Positions 46,503 through 58,158 of a DNA stretch of 64,000 nt are shown piece by piece. Source of the stretch: Rhizophagus clarus (lineage: Eukaryota; Glomeromycota; Glomeromycetes; Glomerales; Glomeraceae). Under the pieces are notes generated by a model. It saw only the letters and a program-made list of their open reading frames with translations. It was not told the DNA's origin and did no database searches. The position numbers and the translations under genes are program-made. Each line of letters opens with the position of its first letter. The stretch's first letter is position 1. The stretch is from contig BLAL01000047.1 of assembly GCA_015698045.1 (NCBI GenBank), positions 434,001-498,000 on the forward strand, read 5' to 3'.

Positions 46503-48423
46503 CTAAAAAAAAAATTTACCATTAGGAATTTTCAGATCATCTTGTTCTTTACTTATTAGTTGCTTCGTCTTCATCATCTTTATTATCAACAAAATAAAAT
46601 AAGTTAAATAGCAATATTATGGATATTTTTACTTAACATTTAAACTAACACTTGATTCTTTCCACATTAAATTAAAATAAATTATGCTTAATAAATATTT
46701 TACATCAATATCATCATTTGTACCTTTCCTTACATAATAAATTCAATATAATTAAAGAAAGTACTTACTGTTATTAGGAATACTAAAGTTTTCTGATTTA
46801 CTATGAAACTCTATTTGAAATTAAATAATTTAATTAATCAAATACTGCATCAAGGATTTAAATAAAATTGTTAAGCTTATATTACCTTCTAGCTCCTCTA
46901 TCAATTATTTAATATAAAATAACGATCGATATTAATTAACATTGTTATATATTGAAATGATTGAAATTAATAACAATACCTTTTGTTGCATTTCTTGGTT
47001 CGGGTAAATTTTCAAAGTGATAAATTTTACTTGTAAATAATCTATTATGTGTATTACCTATTAAGTTATTTGATTTATTTAATTGTAAATCATTATAAAT
47101 TTCTGGTTGAAGTGATTCATCTGATGTACTTTGATAATATAAATTCATTTCTTGTAATCTACACCAAAGTAGGTCTTTTTGATGGATCAGCATCCCAACA
47201 TTGTTCCATTAAATTTTTGTATTCTACAGGAGTTCCTAATACTATTCTTGGTCTTATACCATTAACAATATTCATTGCAAAATTGTGATCATGTTCATAA
47301 TTTATAAACGGTGGTTGTCCAAATGAAATTTCCCACATAAGCATTGCAATACTATAAATATCAGATTTAAAAGTATATTTCTTTCCAATAATAACTTCCG
47401 GGGCTATGTAAGGAAGATTTCCATAGATATTTTTTGATGATTTATTAGCAGGCCCACAGAATCCAAGATCACTAATAAACCAATGATCATTAAATTGTGA
47501 GTACAATATATTTCCAGAATGCAAATCTCTATGAATTGCATCCTCTTTATGAATAAAATAAAGTGCCCTAACTATTTCAAAAGTAATATTGATTTTTTCT
47601 TTCCATGTAAGTTGATTATGATTCTGTTGCAAATATTTTCTTAAATCCATATCTGTTTCCATCATCACAAGCATATAATTTCCATTTGATATATTTCGTG
47701 TTAAACCATAACATTGGATAATATCTGCCCATTTATTACTTATAGTTAAATGTGATTTAACCTAAAATAAATTTAAGGAGTTGATTAACATTAAGACTTA
47801 TTTCTTTTTCTAAAATTATTTAAATTACAAACCTCTTCAAACCATTTTTGATTTGCATTTTCAACATTTTTTAATTCTTTAAGTATAGCGCATTGCCCTC
47901 TAACTCTTTCTAATTTCTGTTCTTTAGAATCCCATTCTTCATATCCTCCATCAACCCAAATTGCTGTATAAATTTCAGAGAAACCACCTTTTGTTAGATA
48001 CTTAATATCTTTTAAATCATTATATGGAATCCATTCAACTACCATATTTGGCATGAGTGTTTCCATTTGACATTTTTGGATTAAATTATCAATATCATGA
48101 TTTCCAGATGTCCAATTTGAAAAATTTGATTTTAAATAATTTCGTATACAATATTCACAATATAACGTAGCTAAACATTCTTGGTTACAATTTTCATAAA
48201 TTCTTCTTTCTCCTTCATTATAAAGTATTTTATTTCGATCATAATCTTTATTTAACAATCTTATTGCTTCAGTTTTTTCATCTTTTGTAAGAGAATTCTC
48301 GGAAAGAATTGTTTGTTTTCTAAATTCATGTCGTTTGTGTATGTCATTATGAATATTATAATCTATTAATGCATGTGATTTAGTAATTGCTGCATGAACA
48401 AGTTCTTTTCGAATAGTAGACAT
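46503..48423 (-). pseudogene. Rhizophagus-type protein kinase, close paralog, frameshifted
   Basis: The structure equals that of the kinase at 14173-15995: exon 1 at 47833-48423 (197 residues), intron of 71 nt, exon 2 at 46980-47761, microexon at 46886-46897, then 46769-46810. Motifs are the Cys patch (ENCNQECLATLYCEYC), glycine loop LTKGGFSEIY (143-152), K172 in AILK, HRDLHSGN (D276), ISDLGFCGP (Leu for Phe in DFG), APE and SDIYSIAMLMWE. Exon 2 is one base out of frame: after DPSKRP the reading frame ends within five codons, and the expected LWCRLQEMNLYYQS follows in another frame. Beyond the fourth exon, remnants of the family tail (SKEQDDLKIPN) run to a TAG at 46503-46505, with unclear exon borders. 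The N-terminal three quarters is intact. It is either a young pseudogene or, if the frameshift is a sequencing error, a working kinase. Confidence 0.8.
46886..46897 (-). other. 12-nt microexon of the second kinase
   Basis: The minus-strand bases AGGAGCTAGAAG are flanked by GATAG and GTAATATAAG. Joined in phase they give K-E-E-L-E-E-F, then HSKSENFSIPNN from the next exon. Length, phase and position match the microexon at 14455-14466, while sequence differs at three bases and the introns have diverged. Confidence 0.8.
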
Positions 48424-50421
48424 AGGATTTTCTTTAAAAAAGGTTTAAAAATAAGTTTACACAGGCAAATTAAAAATAGGCTGAGCGGAATTTATGTCCG
48501 CAACTTGCCTGGTGTCGCACAAAATGTTTCACTTGTCTCGTGATACATGTGTACGTCACACATGTCACGTTATTTGTCATTGCCGAGAAAATTTTTTTTT
48601 TCAAAAAGAACTGGCATAAATTATTGTAGTTTTTAGAATAAATTTCCAGAATTAATCAGAAACTATTTTTAGATCGAGATGAAAAATAAAAGACAAATGA
48701 GTATTAATTTGAATAATTTTACAATAATAGTAAAAAACGAATATCATAAAACATGGTATGATATTATGAAGGATAATTCAATGAAAACAATTTGTTAATG
48801 AAAAGTTACATCAATATAAGTAATATTAATATATATACTTTATATTTAGCAGTTATAAAGTATTAGAGACAGTCAGGTTTAGATCGAGGAACTGTTAAAT
48901 GTAGCTAAAAATATTATTTATATTTGACAATTTACGAAAGACGAATAAATTTCTTCGTGGAAAATATTCGTATAATATATTTTTGTATTTTAACGTAAAT
49001 CAGTGTAAAAAATTTAGCTATCGAACTCATCTGCAGTCGATATAATTATTAAATCATCTTTTGCAGGATACTCTGATGACTTTTGCCTAAATATTTTATG
49101 GCTGAAAACAAATGTATAAAGGTTTTATGCGTGAATATAAATATAAGGATATTAAAATAGGTTTATAAAAAGTACCCTTTACAAATTTTACAAATTTAAA
49201 TCATTTGTTCGTTCAATATTTTATGATAAATTTCAATTTCATTAGATATTACGTTAAGGTATTCACTAAAGCTATTAAAAATCAAATACTACTTCAATAG
49301 CATCAAAATTTTCACTTTTCTTAAAAGAAAAACTGGAGTTCATTATCATTATTATTATCGCAGTAGTTTTAAAGGTTGAAAATTATTTTTTACCATATTT
49401 GTAGTGAATTTGTCTGGAATGTTTCAAGGAAATAACCAATTTTTCATTAATATTTTTTAATGACGCAATTCACTGGACGTCCTTATTTTCTTGGTGTTTA
49501 GTGGCAAAAATTAACATATGTTTAAATCTAAAGTTTACTAAAGTTTGAGTGTAAAATTAAGCTTGAATATAAAGTATGATAATGCGAAGTTTGTCAGGGT
49601 TTGAACGTTAAAGTTTTATTTGAGTATGTATTGACTTTATTACGTGTTAAACAGTTATAAGTTGTCGGGTTAAATTAAAACATTACTTTAGTAAGTTTGT
49701 GATCTAATATATTCAATTTATTAATTCAATAAAAGAATTTGATTGAAATGAAATTTACCTTCAAACATTTGGCTATTCGATTTATATAAATCTTCGACTA
49801 AAGAACAAAAAGCTCAAATAATTATATTATAATTTAGTTTCTCTTTGAAGCGCTTTGCTTTACTTTAATCTCTAATAATTTTGCAGCTCATAATTTTATT
49901 ATAGAATAAATATGTTCATTGTACAACAGAACATTATTTAGAGGGTGATAAAAGTTTTTCTGACATATACTATTTGATGGGTATATTTGATAATGAATTT
50001 TTGTTTCGTGTAAAAACAAAAAAAGCAGTCATATGCGCCATTTTCCAATCGAGAGCTTGACACTCACAAGAGGCTTTGGCTCTGGGGAATGATGATATAC
50101 TGTACCACGGTTAAAGAATCCGTCTTCTTATGATAAAATATAATGCATAGTCATATACCAATAAATGTTCACAAAATTTTTGACTCTTTCCCAGAGAAAA
50201 TTATTTATTTGTACTATATTTAATTTGAAACGTCTTAAAAAATTTTCGTACTGGTGGGTTATTGTACGGGTAAGTGCGTCGAGCGCATCGACCCGCTTCT
50301 AGAAATTGTATAACCTGACGCTAAAGTAGAAGTTCAATTTATACGATACAGTAATTTATATTTATTGAATTATATTTAGTATCTCATAATTTTAGACCCT
50401 TAGTATTGTATAACGAGATTA
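48424..50421. other. Intergenic spacer upstream of the second kinase
   Basis: Bases 48480-48580 are GC-richer (with TGTGTACGTCACACATGTCACG) and could hold the kinase promoter. The rest is AT-rich spacer with no supported gene. Confidence 0.55.
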
Positions 50422-51069
50422 CCCTATAAAAAATAAGTGTCCGGATAATGTCCGGAAAATGTCCAGAAAAATTATCTAAAATATTGTCCGGAAATTCTGG
50501 ACACTGTGTATCCGGAAACTGTTCCGAAAACACTGCATTTTCGGGATATTAGGAAATTGTCCAGAAATTGTCCGGAAATGTATTTTCGTAAAATTTGCCA
50601 CAAAAGATGATCAATGGATAGATGATCATCATTATTCCTTAACCCAAAATTTTTATATCATAGATATATAGTATTTTTGCCTGCTCTGCAATTTTAATTA
50701 GTACGACAGAAAAGGTTTTGAATGTCAGTTTTGTGCTTTTTGCATTTTTTTACAAAATTAATTTATCCTTTTTTGGAAATAGTATCCAGAATTTGTCCTG
50801 AACTTTTTTATGTCCGGAATTTGTCTATCTGGTTTTTTACTATGTCCAGAATTTGTCCAGGTTTAACTGTCCAGAATTTGTCCAAAATTTTATACCGAAC
50901 AAATACTGGACGAATTCTGGACAAAGTTAGGACATGTCAAAATTTTAAGTATCAGAAGTGTGTCAGACATGTACCAAAAAAGTGGACATTTTCCGGACAC
51001 ATCAGATTTATTCCGGACATTTTCCAGACATTTTTGATAACATTTTCCGGACATTTATTTTTTATAGGG
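50422..51069. mobile_element. Harbinger-like miniature inverted-repeat element with TTA target duplication
   Basis: The element begins CCCTATAAAAAATAA at 50422 and ends TTATTTTTTATAGGG at 51069, and these are exact reverse complements. It is bordered by TTA at 50419-50421 and TTA at 51070-51072. A 3-bp TTA/TAA target duplication is the signature of PIF/Harbinger transposons. The subterminal 150-250 bases on each side are packed with TGTCCGGA/TGTCCAGA (and their complements), about twenty copies in all, likely transposase-binding repeats. The interior (about 50600-50780) is AT-rich with no transposase. A frame of 138 codons across the right half is just the translated repeat. Confidence 0.85.
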
Positions 51070-51754
51070 TTACTTGGGTTTATTATAGAACTCAGTATTG
51101 GAGTTTCGATATCATTTCTATTTGAAAATGTTATTTAATAAAATCAATTTTTTCCTGATTTCAAAAAATTATCTGTTCAAATAATATTATCTATAAATCG
51201 TAAACAATAATTTTTCTTTGATTAACGCGCCCAAAAATAAATTTTTAAAGACTAAGTATTAAAATAATACTAGGATAGTGTAATGTAATGCTTATGAACC
51301 ACGATCCGTCGATACAATAAAAATTATCTAAATTACTTATAATTAGACAAATAACGAATTAAGAAGACTAATATTGCATTTATTATTAATTAATAGGTAT
51401 TTAAACTTATATATGATAAATAATTAAAACCTAGATCGATTAAGGTCTTATGAAACAATGTGCGTATATATATCTGATATAGTTTATGATCATTACCTCC
51501 ATGTGAAATTATTTACTATGTAGCCGTGTCATTTGTAAATTTGTAATTTTTTATGTATGATAATGTTCACATTTTTTTTTATAATAATCACTATCACCAT
51601 GTTATTGCATAATTTTCAAGACATTGTCGACTTACTAATGAAACTAATTTTTAAAAATTCCGATCCGAATTTATTGTCATTGTTAGTCCTTAAATAGTAA
51701 AAAACTAAATTTCAATTGCTTTATATAGATAACTTCTAATAATTCCCACAAATT
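51070..51754. other. AT-rich spacer
   Basis: 3' flank of the bromodomain-nuclease gene. No gene or defined repeat was seen. Confidence 0.6.
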
Positions 51755-53928
51755 TTATTTATAAACTTTATTATATTCATAATTAGTTATTACTTCTTCA
51801 ACGGGTCTCCATAAAATTCGACGAAAACCAATTACCAAAATGACATATCCTTTCAATATGTTAGATTCTGATTTAGTTATTCTGATACGCTCATCAAATA
51901 CTCCTGGACTGGAATAATCAACAGGTTTTCCTTTTGAAATTATATATATATATGATTTCAATTGATCTATTCCATTATTTAATACCTCACCTATAGTTGT
52001 TTGATTTGTTTTTTTATGTTCTTTTGACCAATATGTATATGGTCTTTTTAATAAAAATTCTTCATTTTCCTTTTCAAGAATCTTATCTAAATTTTCTAAT
52101 TCATTTGCACCAAATTTAGTAGTTTGATTTTTTATTAAACCCACCAATGAAATATATTTTAATTCTAAACTAATATAATTATCTCCTGTTCCTTTTAGAA
52201 TAAATATGTCTAAATAACCAAAACGACCTGATCCTTTTTGCTTTTTCCCATCCATTACTAATGAAAGTTCTGGAATACGATATTTTAATGGTAAAAGACT
52301 TTCAACAATTGCTTGAAGCATAGATTCATCTGCTGATAATAAAGACATCCGTGATCTTGTTGATAAAAAGGCCTTCAAAATCTCAATAAAAGGTATAATA
52401 TCACCTATAACAAGATTTTCATATGCTGAAGCAACAGGAATTGCATTATTAACAACCTGGTTATATATTACATTATTTTTATTTTCCTCTAAAATTTGGT
52501 TTTGTCTCTTCTGAGATCCTAATAAAGTAATTATAATTATTAATTAAATACAGCACAGTCTATTATATCAAAAACAAAAAAAAATTAATAACTTACTAGT
52601 AGTAAACGAATTATCAGTATCAACATCATTATTATCTCTTGCTCTTTTCAATTCTCCTTTTTTTCTAGTTTGAAAAATAAGCTTTTCATTCCATTTTTTA
52701 TTAAAAATAGATTCTAATGCTTTACCTGAACAATATATTTCACTTTTAACATCATTATATGTGTAACAATTGCAAAATATTAAACGAATATCTTTTTCAA
52801 ATTCTTCCAAATTTGTATATTGATTATTTTCTAATTTTGAATTTATAGTAAATAAATCCATTGGATATTCTATAATATTCTATTCATTATATTTATAGAA
52901 TAAATGAGCATAAGAATTGTTTTCAAGTTTATGAAGAATATCATAGCAGAAGTTAATAAGTTTAATATTTTTTTTAGGAAAATTTGATTGTGAAGTTTTG
53001 GAAAGATTTTTGATCGAAACCTTAATTGTTTCTTTTGGAAAAGAAATAACAGTTGGTATCAAATTTTGATCTATGGTCTCTTTTGAAAGAGATGTAATGG
53101 TAGTAATAGTATTTGTTAGATTTTCTTCTTGTTGATCTTTAGAAGATTCTTTTGGAAAAGATGTAATAGCAGTAATAGTAGGCACTAATTCTTTATCTTG
53201 ATTTTGAAAAAATGTGACAGTAGTAATAGTAGGTACTAAATTCTTTTTTACATTACCTTGATTTCCTATTTCTTTCTTTTCTTTATTTATTATACATTCT
53301 TTGATAATTTCTTGCCAAAATGTTTGCAAATTCCTCTTGTGTTGTAAATGTTCTGTAATTGTCTGTCATTAAGAAAGATTATGTTAGTAGTATGTCAAAT
53401 TTTATTTAGTAGCAAAGAAGGTACATAGCCAATTCCTCCTCCAGAATTAGCAGACTTTGACTAACAACAAAGTTAGGGCGCCTGAATTAAAGGACTGGGG
53501 TGGTTACCAGGCTAATGAATCCAGTAATTCTCACTAAGTGACCACGGGGAGTATTAGGAGTTACCCTAACTTTGCAAAATAAAAAAAGACATACCTTTTT
53601 CTTTAATGTAGCAAAAGTATTTGGTTCTAATAGTTCTTTGGCTTCATCCAAAAAACGATTGTACCAAGCAGCATCAAAGCTTTGCCACTTGGCTAATGAC
53701 AATGAAGAATTATTGGTTAGTGAAATTAGGGAAGCAATAATGGTATCTTGATTAAGATTCAAAAATCCGCAGTAAGACCAATTTTTTCGTTCACTTAAGT
53801 AAGAAATAAGAGCTAATAAAAGTCAAAAAATTGTTAATTGAGATGAATGAGCTCCTATTAGATGCTGTCAAGGATTATGAGATTTTCTTACCTTTATATC
53901 CAATATAGTTATTGGTTATTGCACTCAT
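51755..53928 (-). CDS. Bromodomain - PD-(D/E)XK nuclease-like fusion protein, with one in-frame TAG
   Basis: Four exons (53892-53928, 53595-53812, 52597-53362, 51755-52518), joined by GT-AG introns of 79, 232 and 78 nt, sum to exactly 595 codons. In order: an N-terminal region of about 115 residues (MSAITNNYIGYK, AKWQSFDAAWYNRFLDEAKE), four imperfect LVPTITTVT/SFPKE repeats (about 127-205), then a bromodomain (about 217-312) with CYDILHKLENNSYAHLFYK, YPMDLFTI and CYTYND, whose Asn288 is the usual acetyl-lysine contact. A linker follows, then a C-terminal domain with GYLDIFIL (D444) and LELKY (E459, K461), the spacing of a PD-(D/E)XK nuclease core. Codon 246, between the first two bromodomain helices, is TAG, with the same frame clearly coding on both sides. 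So it is a very recent pseudogene, a read-through case or a base error. It may bind acetylated histones and cut or bind DNA, which is inference from domains. Second intron is enlarged by an insertion. Confidence 0.75.
53468..53574. mobile_element. Intron-borne miniature element with 11-bp terminal inverted repeats
   Basis: CAAAGTTAGGG at 53468-53478 is the exact reverse complement of CCCTAACTTTG at 53564-53574. The 107-bp body is clearly richer in GC than the surrounding DNA (it includes GGACTGGGGTGGTTACCAGG). It lies wholly inside the 232-nt second intron of the bromodomain-nuclease gene, whose other introns are 78-79 nt. The splice sites lie outside it, so it enlarges the intron without creating it. 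I have the impression that this sequence type is common in Rhizophagus genomes but cannot confirm it here. Confidence 0.7.
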
Positions 53929-55500
53929 GATTATATTATCCACTCAAGAGTTTAGTTATGAATAAATTTAAATGTCAAATAAATTTAAATGTTAAAGTTA
54001 AATAAAATTGTCAAAGTTAAATAAAATATAAAAAGGGAGTTTAAATATTATATAAAAAATGATATAACTTGGTCTGACACATAATGCGCAAAAATTAATT
54101 AAAATAGTTCAGGTTTTGTCAGTTCAATCCATTATTATAAAAAATGATAAACTGTATGTAAGATGAAAAGAATTAAATCAAATTGCATAAATAGTATCAT
54201 AATTTACCCATTTTTACTAGAACAGACTAATGAAGTATCATAATGATATTTTACATATCTAAAATACAATATATCTGATAAAAATGGATGCATCATATAT
54301 GGCAGATGATACATTATTGTGAAAAGAATAAATATGGTTTCAACATTGCATAAATATTATTATAGTTTTAATCACATAAATATTCTATTAATAGTCATGT
54401 ATCTAAACATATACATTATAGATTCAAAAACAATTATTGTGACAAATTAATTCTAATAGTTATTACTAATGAACATTTATTAAGAATACTGTACTAGTAT
54501 AGTAATAATGATTCATAAATCAGAGCCAGATGATACAGCTGCAATCTTGATAGGGTCTTGAACTTAATATTAAATTTTGTCAGTAGATTTTTTTTTCAAA
54601 AATTGTGTATTAAAATAAACTTTTAAATTTACTAAATTTTTTAATAAAAGTGTTATTATCAGTGGGATAATATCATTAACAGTAATGTTGATTTTTTTTT
54701 TTTTTTAACTTTTACTCTTGTAAATTGAATTTTACACTTACATTATAAAATGAAGGAACGAAAGAAGACCAATTTCCAGCAGCGCCCGATGGATAGTTAG
54801 TACGCCTTGAAAGTAGTTTTCACCGCGCCATGCTGATGCGCAGATTACTTAGCAAGTCCTTCTTCATGAAGATGAGTTGACATGTAGAATCTTTGAATTA
54901 TAAAATGATTATTTCCATCAAACAATTTTTGAGTTTTGAGACAAATTCCGAACAAATAATAATTAATTCAATATTCATTCCTATATGTAGTCAAATCATT
55001 GAGTCCAGAGTCCGGAATCTTTCATTTTTTTTGGAAAAATTTCTTTTTATAAAAATTTATTGACTTAAAATAATTACATAACCGTTAATTGCTCATTGTA
55101 AAAATGGTAATCCATGTTATAGTATATTCCATTTTTTTTTGTAAAGGTTAAATACACTACAAACAAACTCTTTTTTGCTAGTTTTTGCAGAAAATCAAAT
55201 GATTGGTTTGCTATCACTGAAAAAGATCAGCAGGCTCATAAATTCCATTACTGTAAATGAAGGAAGAAATTTTAATCACTTTTCTTTCTTTTTTTTTTTA
55301 ATAAATTCTGTGTGAAAATTTATAAATCAATGACAATTATTTATAAACGGGAATATCTTATTGATATAAAAAAAATTATTAACTATTTATTATGTATCTG
55401 TTTTTATTAACTATGTAAAGTTATCAGATTTATCAGGGGTTTAGATTTAATGATGTTATAGTTAAATTTTTATGTCAAATGTGTATAGAATATTTTTTTC
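53929..55500. other. Spacer upstream of the bromodomain-nuclease gene, with one exon-like piece
   Basis: On the minus strand, 54736-54813 reads LLSRRTNYPSGAAGNWSSF and then VPSFYN, immediately followed by GTAAGTG. The piece is more GC-rich than its surroundings and looks like a coding exon with a good donor. It could be an upstream exon of the same gene, a fragment of a lost gene or chance. The remainder is AT-rich spacer. Confidence 0.35.
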
Positions 55501-56039
55501 ATTATGATAATATATAATAATAATATGAAAGCCAGTTCGGGTATTTTTATTAATACATTGACAGTATATAAAAATGAAAGAAGGAATTTAAGAATTTTAC
55601 CAATTTCTATACAAAAAACATCTAAATTTCACTGTAGAATAAATAATATAACTATGATTAATTTACAATTGTTATATAGCTTTTATTAATTTTTTGTATC
55701 AAATTTAATTTTGTTTATTTCGTTAGATAATATTTCCAAAAAATGTTTTTTTAAATATTGTTTATCATTTTACTACTTTTAAAAGCTTCAATTTCTTTAA
55801 TCGTATAAGAACCATAGCAATCCATGTTATATACATTCATTTCACCCGAAAGATAGATAATTTATTTTGGGTCATAATTAAATCTGAGTCTCCAAAATTA
55901 AATCCACAGGACTCGTTATAAAAAGTTATTGAAGATAGCATATTCAAGTTGTCTCAAATATGCACGAAATAAATTTATGTCATAAAACTATCACATGAAA
56001 AAATAAAGCTATCATAATAAAACACATTAAAAAAATATA
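55501..56039. other. AT-rich spacer
   Basis: The frame at 55504-55689 has no recognisable content. No repeat or RNA gene was seen. Confidence 0.5.
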
Positions 56040-56410
56040 AATTAACATTTTTGACTTTTTTTTTATCAAAATGCATTTAAAAAACGGTATATAACTTTTT
56101 TTAACTTTTTTAACAAAATACTGAAGAAACTTTTTTAAACATTTTTTTATTTAAATGCATTAGAAAATGTTTATTTAGTTTCTTTTAATTCAGTTTAATA
56201 AAAAACGTTAAAATACATTAACATTTTTTTTATTAAAATAAATCAAAGAAGATAATAATAAACAGTTTATTATCAAATACATTTATTGAAACAAATTAAA
56301 AAAGAGCTCTTTTAATATTTCTTATTTTTTTTTATTAAAGTGAATTAAAAAAAAAGTTTATTTAATAATTGATAACTTAAACGTTTTTTTAATTAAAACA
56401 AAAAAAACCT
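56040..56410. repeat. Degenerate AT-rich minisatellite, second site
   Basis: This has the same TTTAATAAAAAACGTTAAAA vocabulary as 22890-23560. Its first 35 bases also match 44005-44035. Units are irregular and heavily slipped. Confidence 0.55.
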
Positions 56411-57403
56411 TTATTAAAAATGTTGGAAATTTCAATGACTCTTCGTATAATTCAAGTTAATAGAAAATGTCAATTGTTAAATAATCTACGAATTAGATGG
56501 TATCCGAGTATGATGACCTTTAAGAAGAAAATAAATTCCAACTTCTTGAACAACTTAACAGAATGGAAAGGTTGCGAAGTGGCAAAAATAGCGACTTGTA
56601 CTGTAAAAAATATAGGTATAGGTTTGGACGCTGTCTTTTTCATTCTTTTAGTTTCAGAAAAAAACTGACTTATGTGGATAATTAAAGAAAGTTTAAATTT
56701 CTATTTTTTTTTTTTATTTCTCAATTATTTCTCTTGTAGAAGATTGTTTTGAACGGATTTTAATTGGGTGGCTTAGCAATAACATCATTAACATGTGATC
56801 TGCAGCAATGAATCAAATTCGCCGATATGTTAAGTTCGCACAAAAAGTTTCTATAATGATTGTTTTCTCTCTATGTCTATGTGTATGTTCTTTTTTTGAA
56901 GCAAAAGAGTAAACCAATGATAATTAAGAAATGATTGTCAATGGATCTTTAACCGGAACTTGAAAAATTTGACAATGATCAACAAATAATTACGTAAAAC
57001 GCTCAACAAAAGGATATTGTGATTTCTCGGTTTTATTTTGTTACACACTGTAGAACGATTTTAGCCCTAGAAATCGCTTGGTTTCTTGGTTTTTCTTGGT
57101 ATGTTCCTTGTATTTTCATTCACATTGTAAACATTTTCAATAATTATTTTTTGCTACATGTGTGTAACGCCAAATAAGAAATTTTTAATATAATTGTTAT
57201 CTTAATCTATGTATAATTGGTTTAAACTACAGGGAGTACTACAAGATAATAGTAATCTATAAAATAATTATAATTTAAACGTTACTATTGAATAAGTGTG
57301 AAACGATCATTGGTTTAGTTAATGTTACACCTTTTTTTGTCATCATCTATTCCTTCATATTATTAATTATTTCATTTAACTCACTAAAAATTACTTTTTT
57401 GGT
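56411..57403. other. Spacer with one unsupported open frame
   Basis: An ATG-started frame at 56420-56668 (82 codons) is Asn/Lys/Ile-rich with a few Cys. No domain, splice partner or paralog was found, so I do not call it a gene. Confidence 0.4.
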
Positions 57404-57690
57404 AATCATTTCACCGACAATCAATTTCATCGGCATGTCATTTCCCCGATATTTTAAAGATCAGAATAAATTTAAATATAATTATTCAAGAAAAAAATAT
57501 AATAATTTAAAAATAAAAATTTTTATTACTGTAAGTAAAAACCGAAATTACTATTTGAGATACATTGTATAACGTGAAATTTTTTGTTTGTGAAGTTTAT
57601 TCTTTCAATTCTACAGTATGATCGATGTTAATAACCTTGTTTGTGAAACGTTTTATTGAAGTGATTGTCGGTGAAGTAATTATCGGAGAC
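57404..57690. mobile_element. Inverted-repeat element with TTCACCGACAAT ends
   Basis: The left end (57404-57450) has three drifting 16-bp units: ATTTCACCGACAATCA, ATTTCATCGGCATGTC and ATTTCCCCGATATTTT. The right end (57658-57686) carries the reverse complement type, AAGTGATTGTCGGTGAAGTA then ATTATCGG. The 200-bp interior is AT-rich without coding capacity. This fits a small non-autonomous inverted-repeat element with repeated ends. No target duplication was found. Confidence 0.5.
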
Positions 57691-58158
57691 CCTCCACCCC
57701 AAAAAATGGCGCCATTTCTTACAGTTTCGAAGAAAAAGTTTTTTTTTTTTTAAAAAAATGGTGAAGTAGTAATGGAAATAAAAAACAAGGGTAAGAATAA
57801 AATTGTTATCTAAAAAAATATTCATTCCGTATGTATTGATTTTTCTGTATACATTATACAGTGTTAGTGATTGCTTCTTTGATTTCAATAAAGATGAATT
57901 GCTTATTAAATATATGGAATTATTGTACGGAATCTATCAAACGTATGTTAACGTGTCATTTCCATATACAGATTTCTGCAAAATCAGAAGGTAATTAGAT
58001 TTTTTTGAGGATGATGATTTTTTTTGATTACCTCATATTCAAATGTATCTAATAAAAACGCCTATAAATATATCACTTTCTTTACAAAATAAGTATTTTC
58101 GTTTGAAAAAAAAATCATCAATTTATAACAATACCTATTACACTGTATCACTAAAAAC
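57691..58158. other. AT-rich spacer
   Basis: Upstream flank of the broken membrane protein gene. The short frames here (57803-57994 and the opposite strand) have no support. Confidence 0.5.

Noticed and set aside
50722-51138. 138-codon frame on the plus strand
   Set aside because: It translates the TGTCCGGA repeats of the Harbinger-like element and runs over its end.
54762-54830. Possible 5S rRNA fragment, from the phrase GCGCCCGATGGATAGTTAGTA
   Set aside because: Only a few bases resemble the 5S gene; neither the conserved internal promoter nor the flanking helices fit.
56420-56668. 82-codon ATG frame as a gene
   Set aside because: No domain, paralog or codon pattern distinguishes it from spacer.
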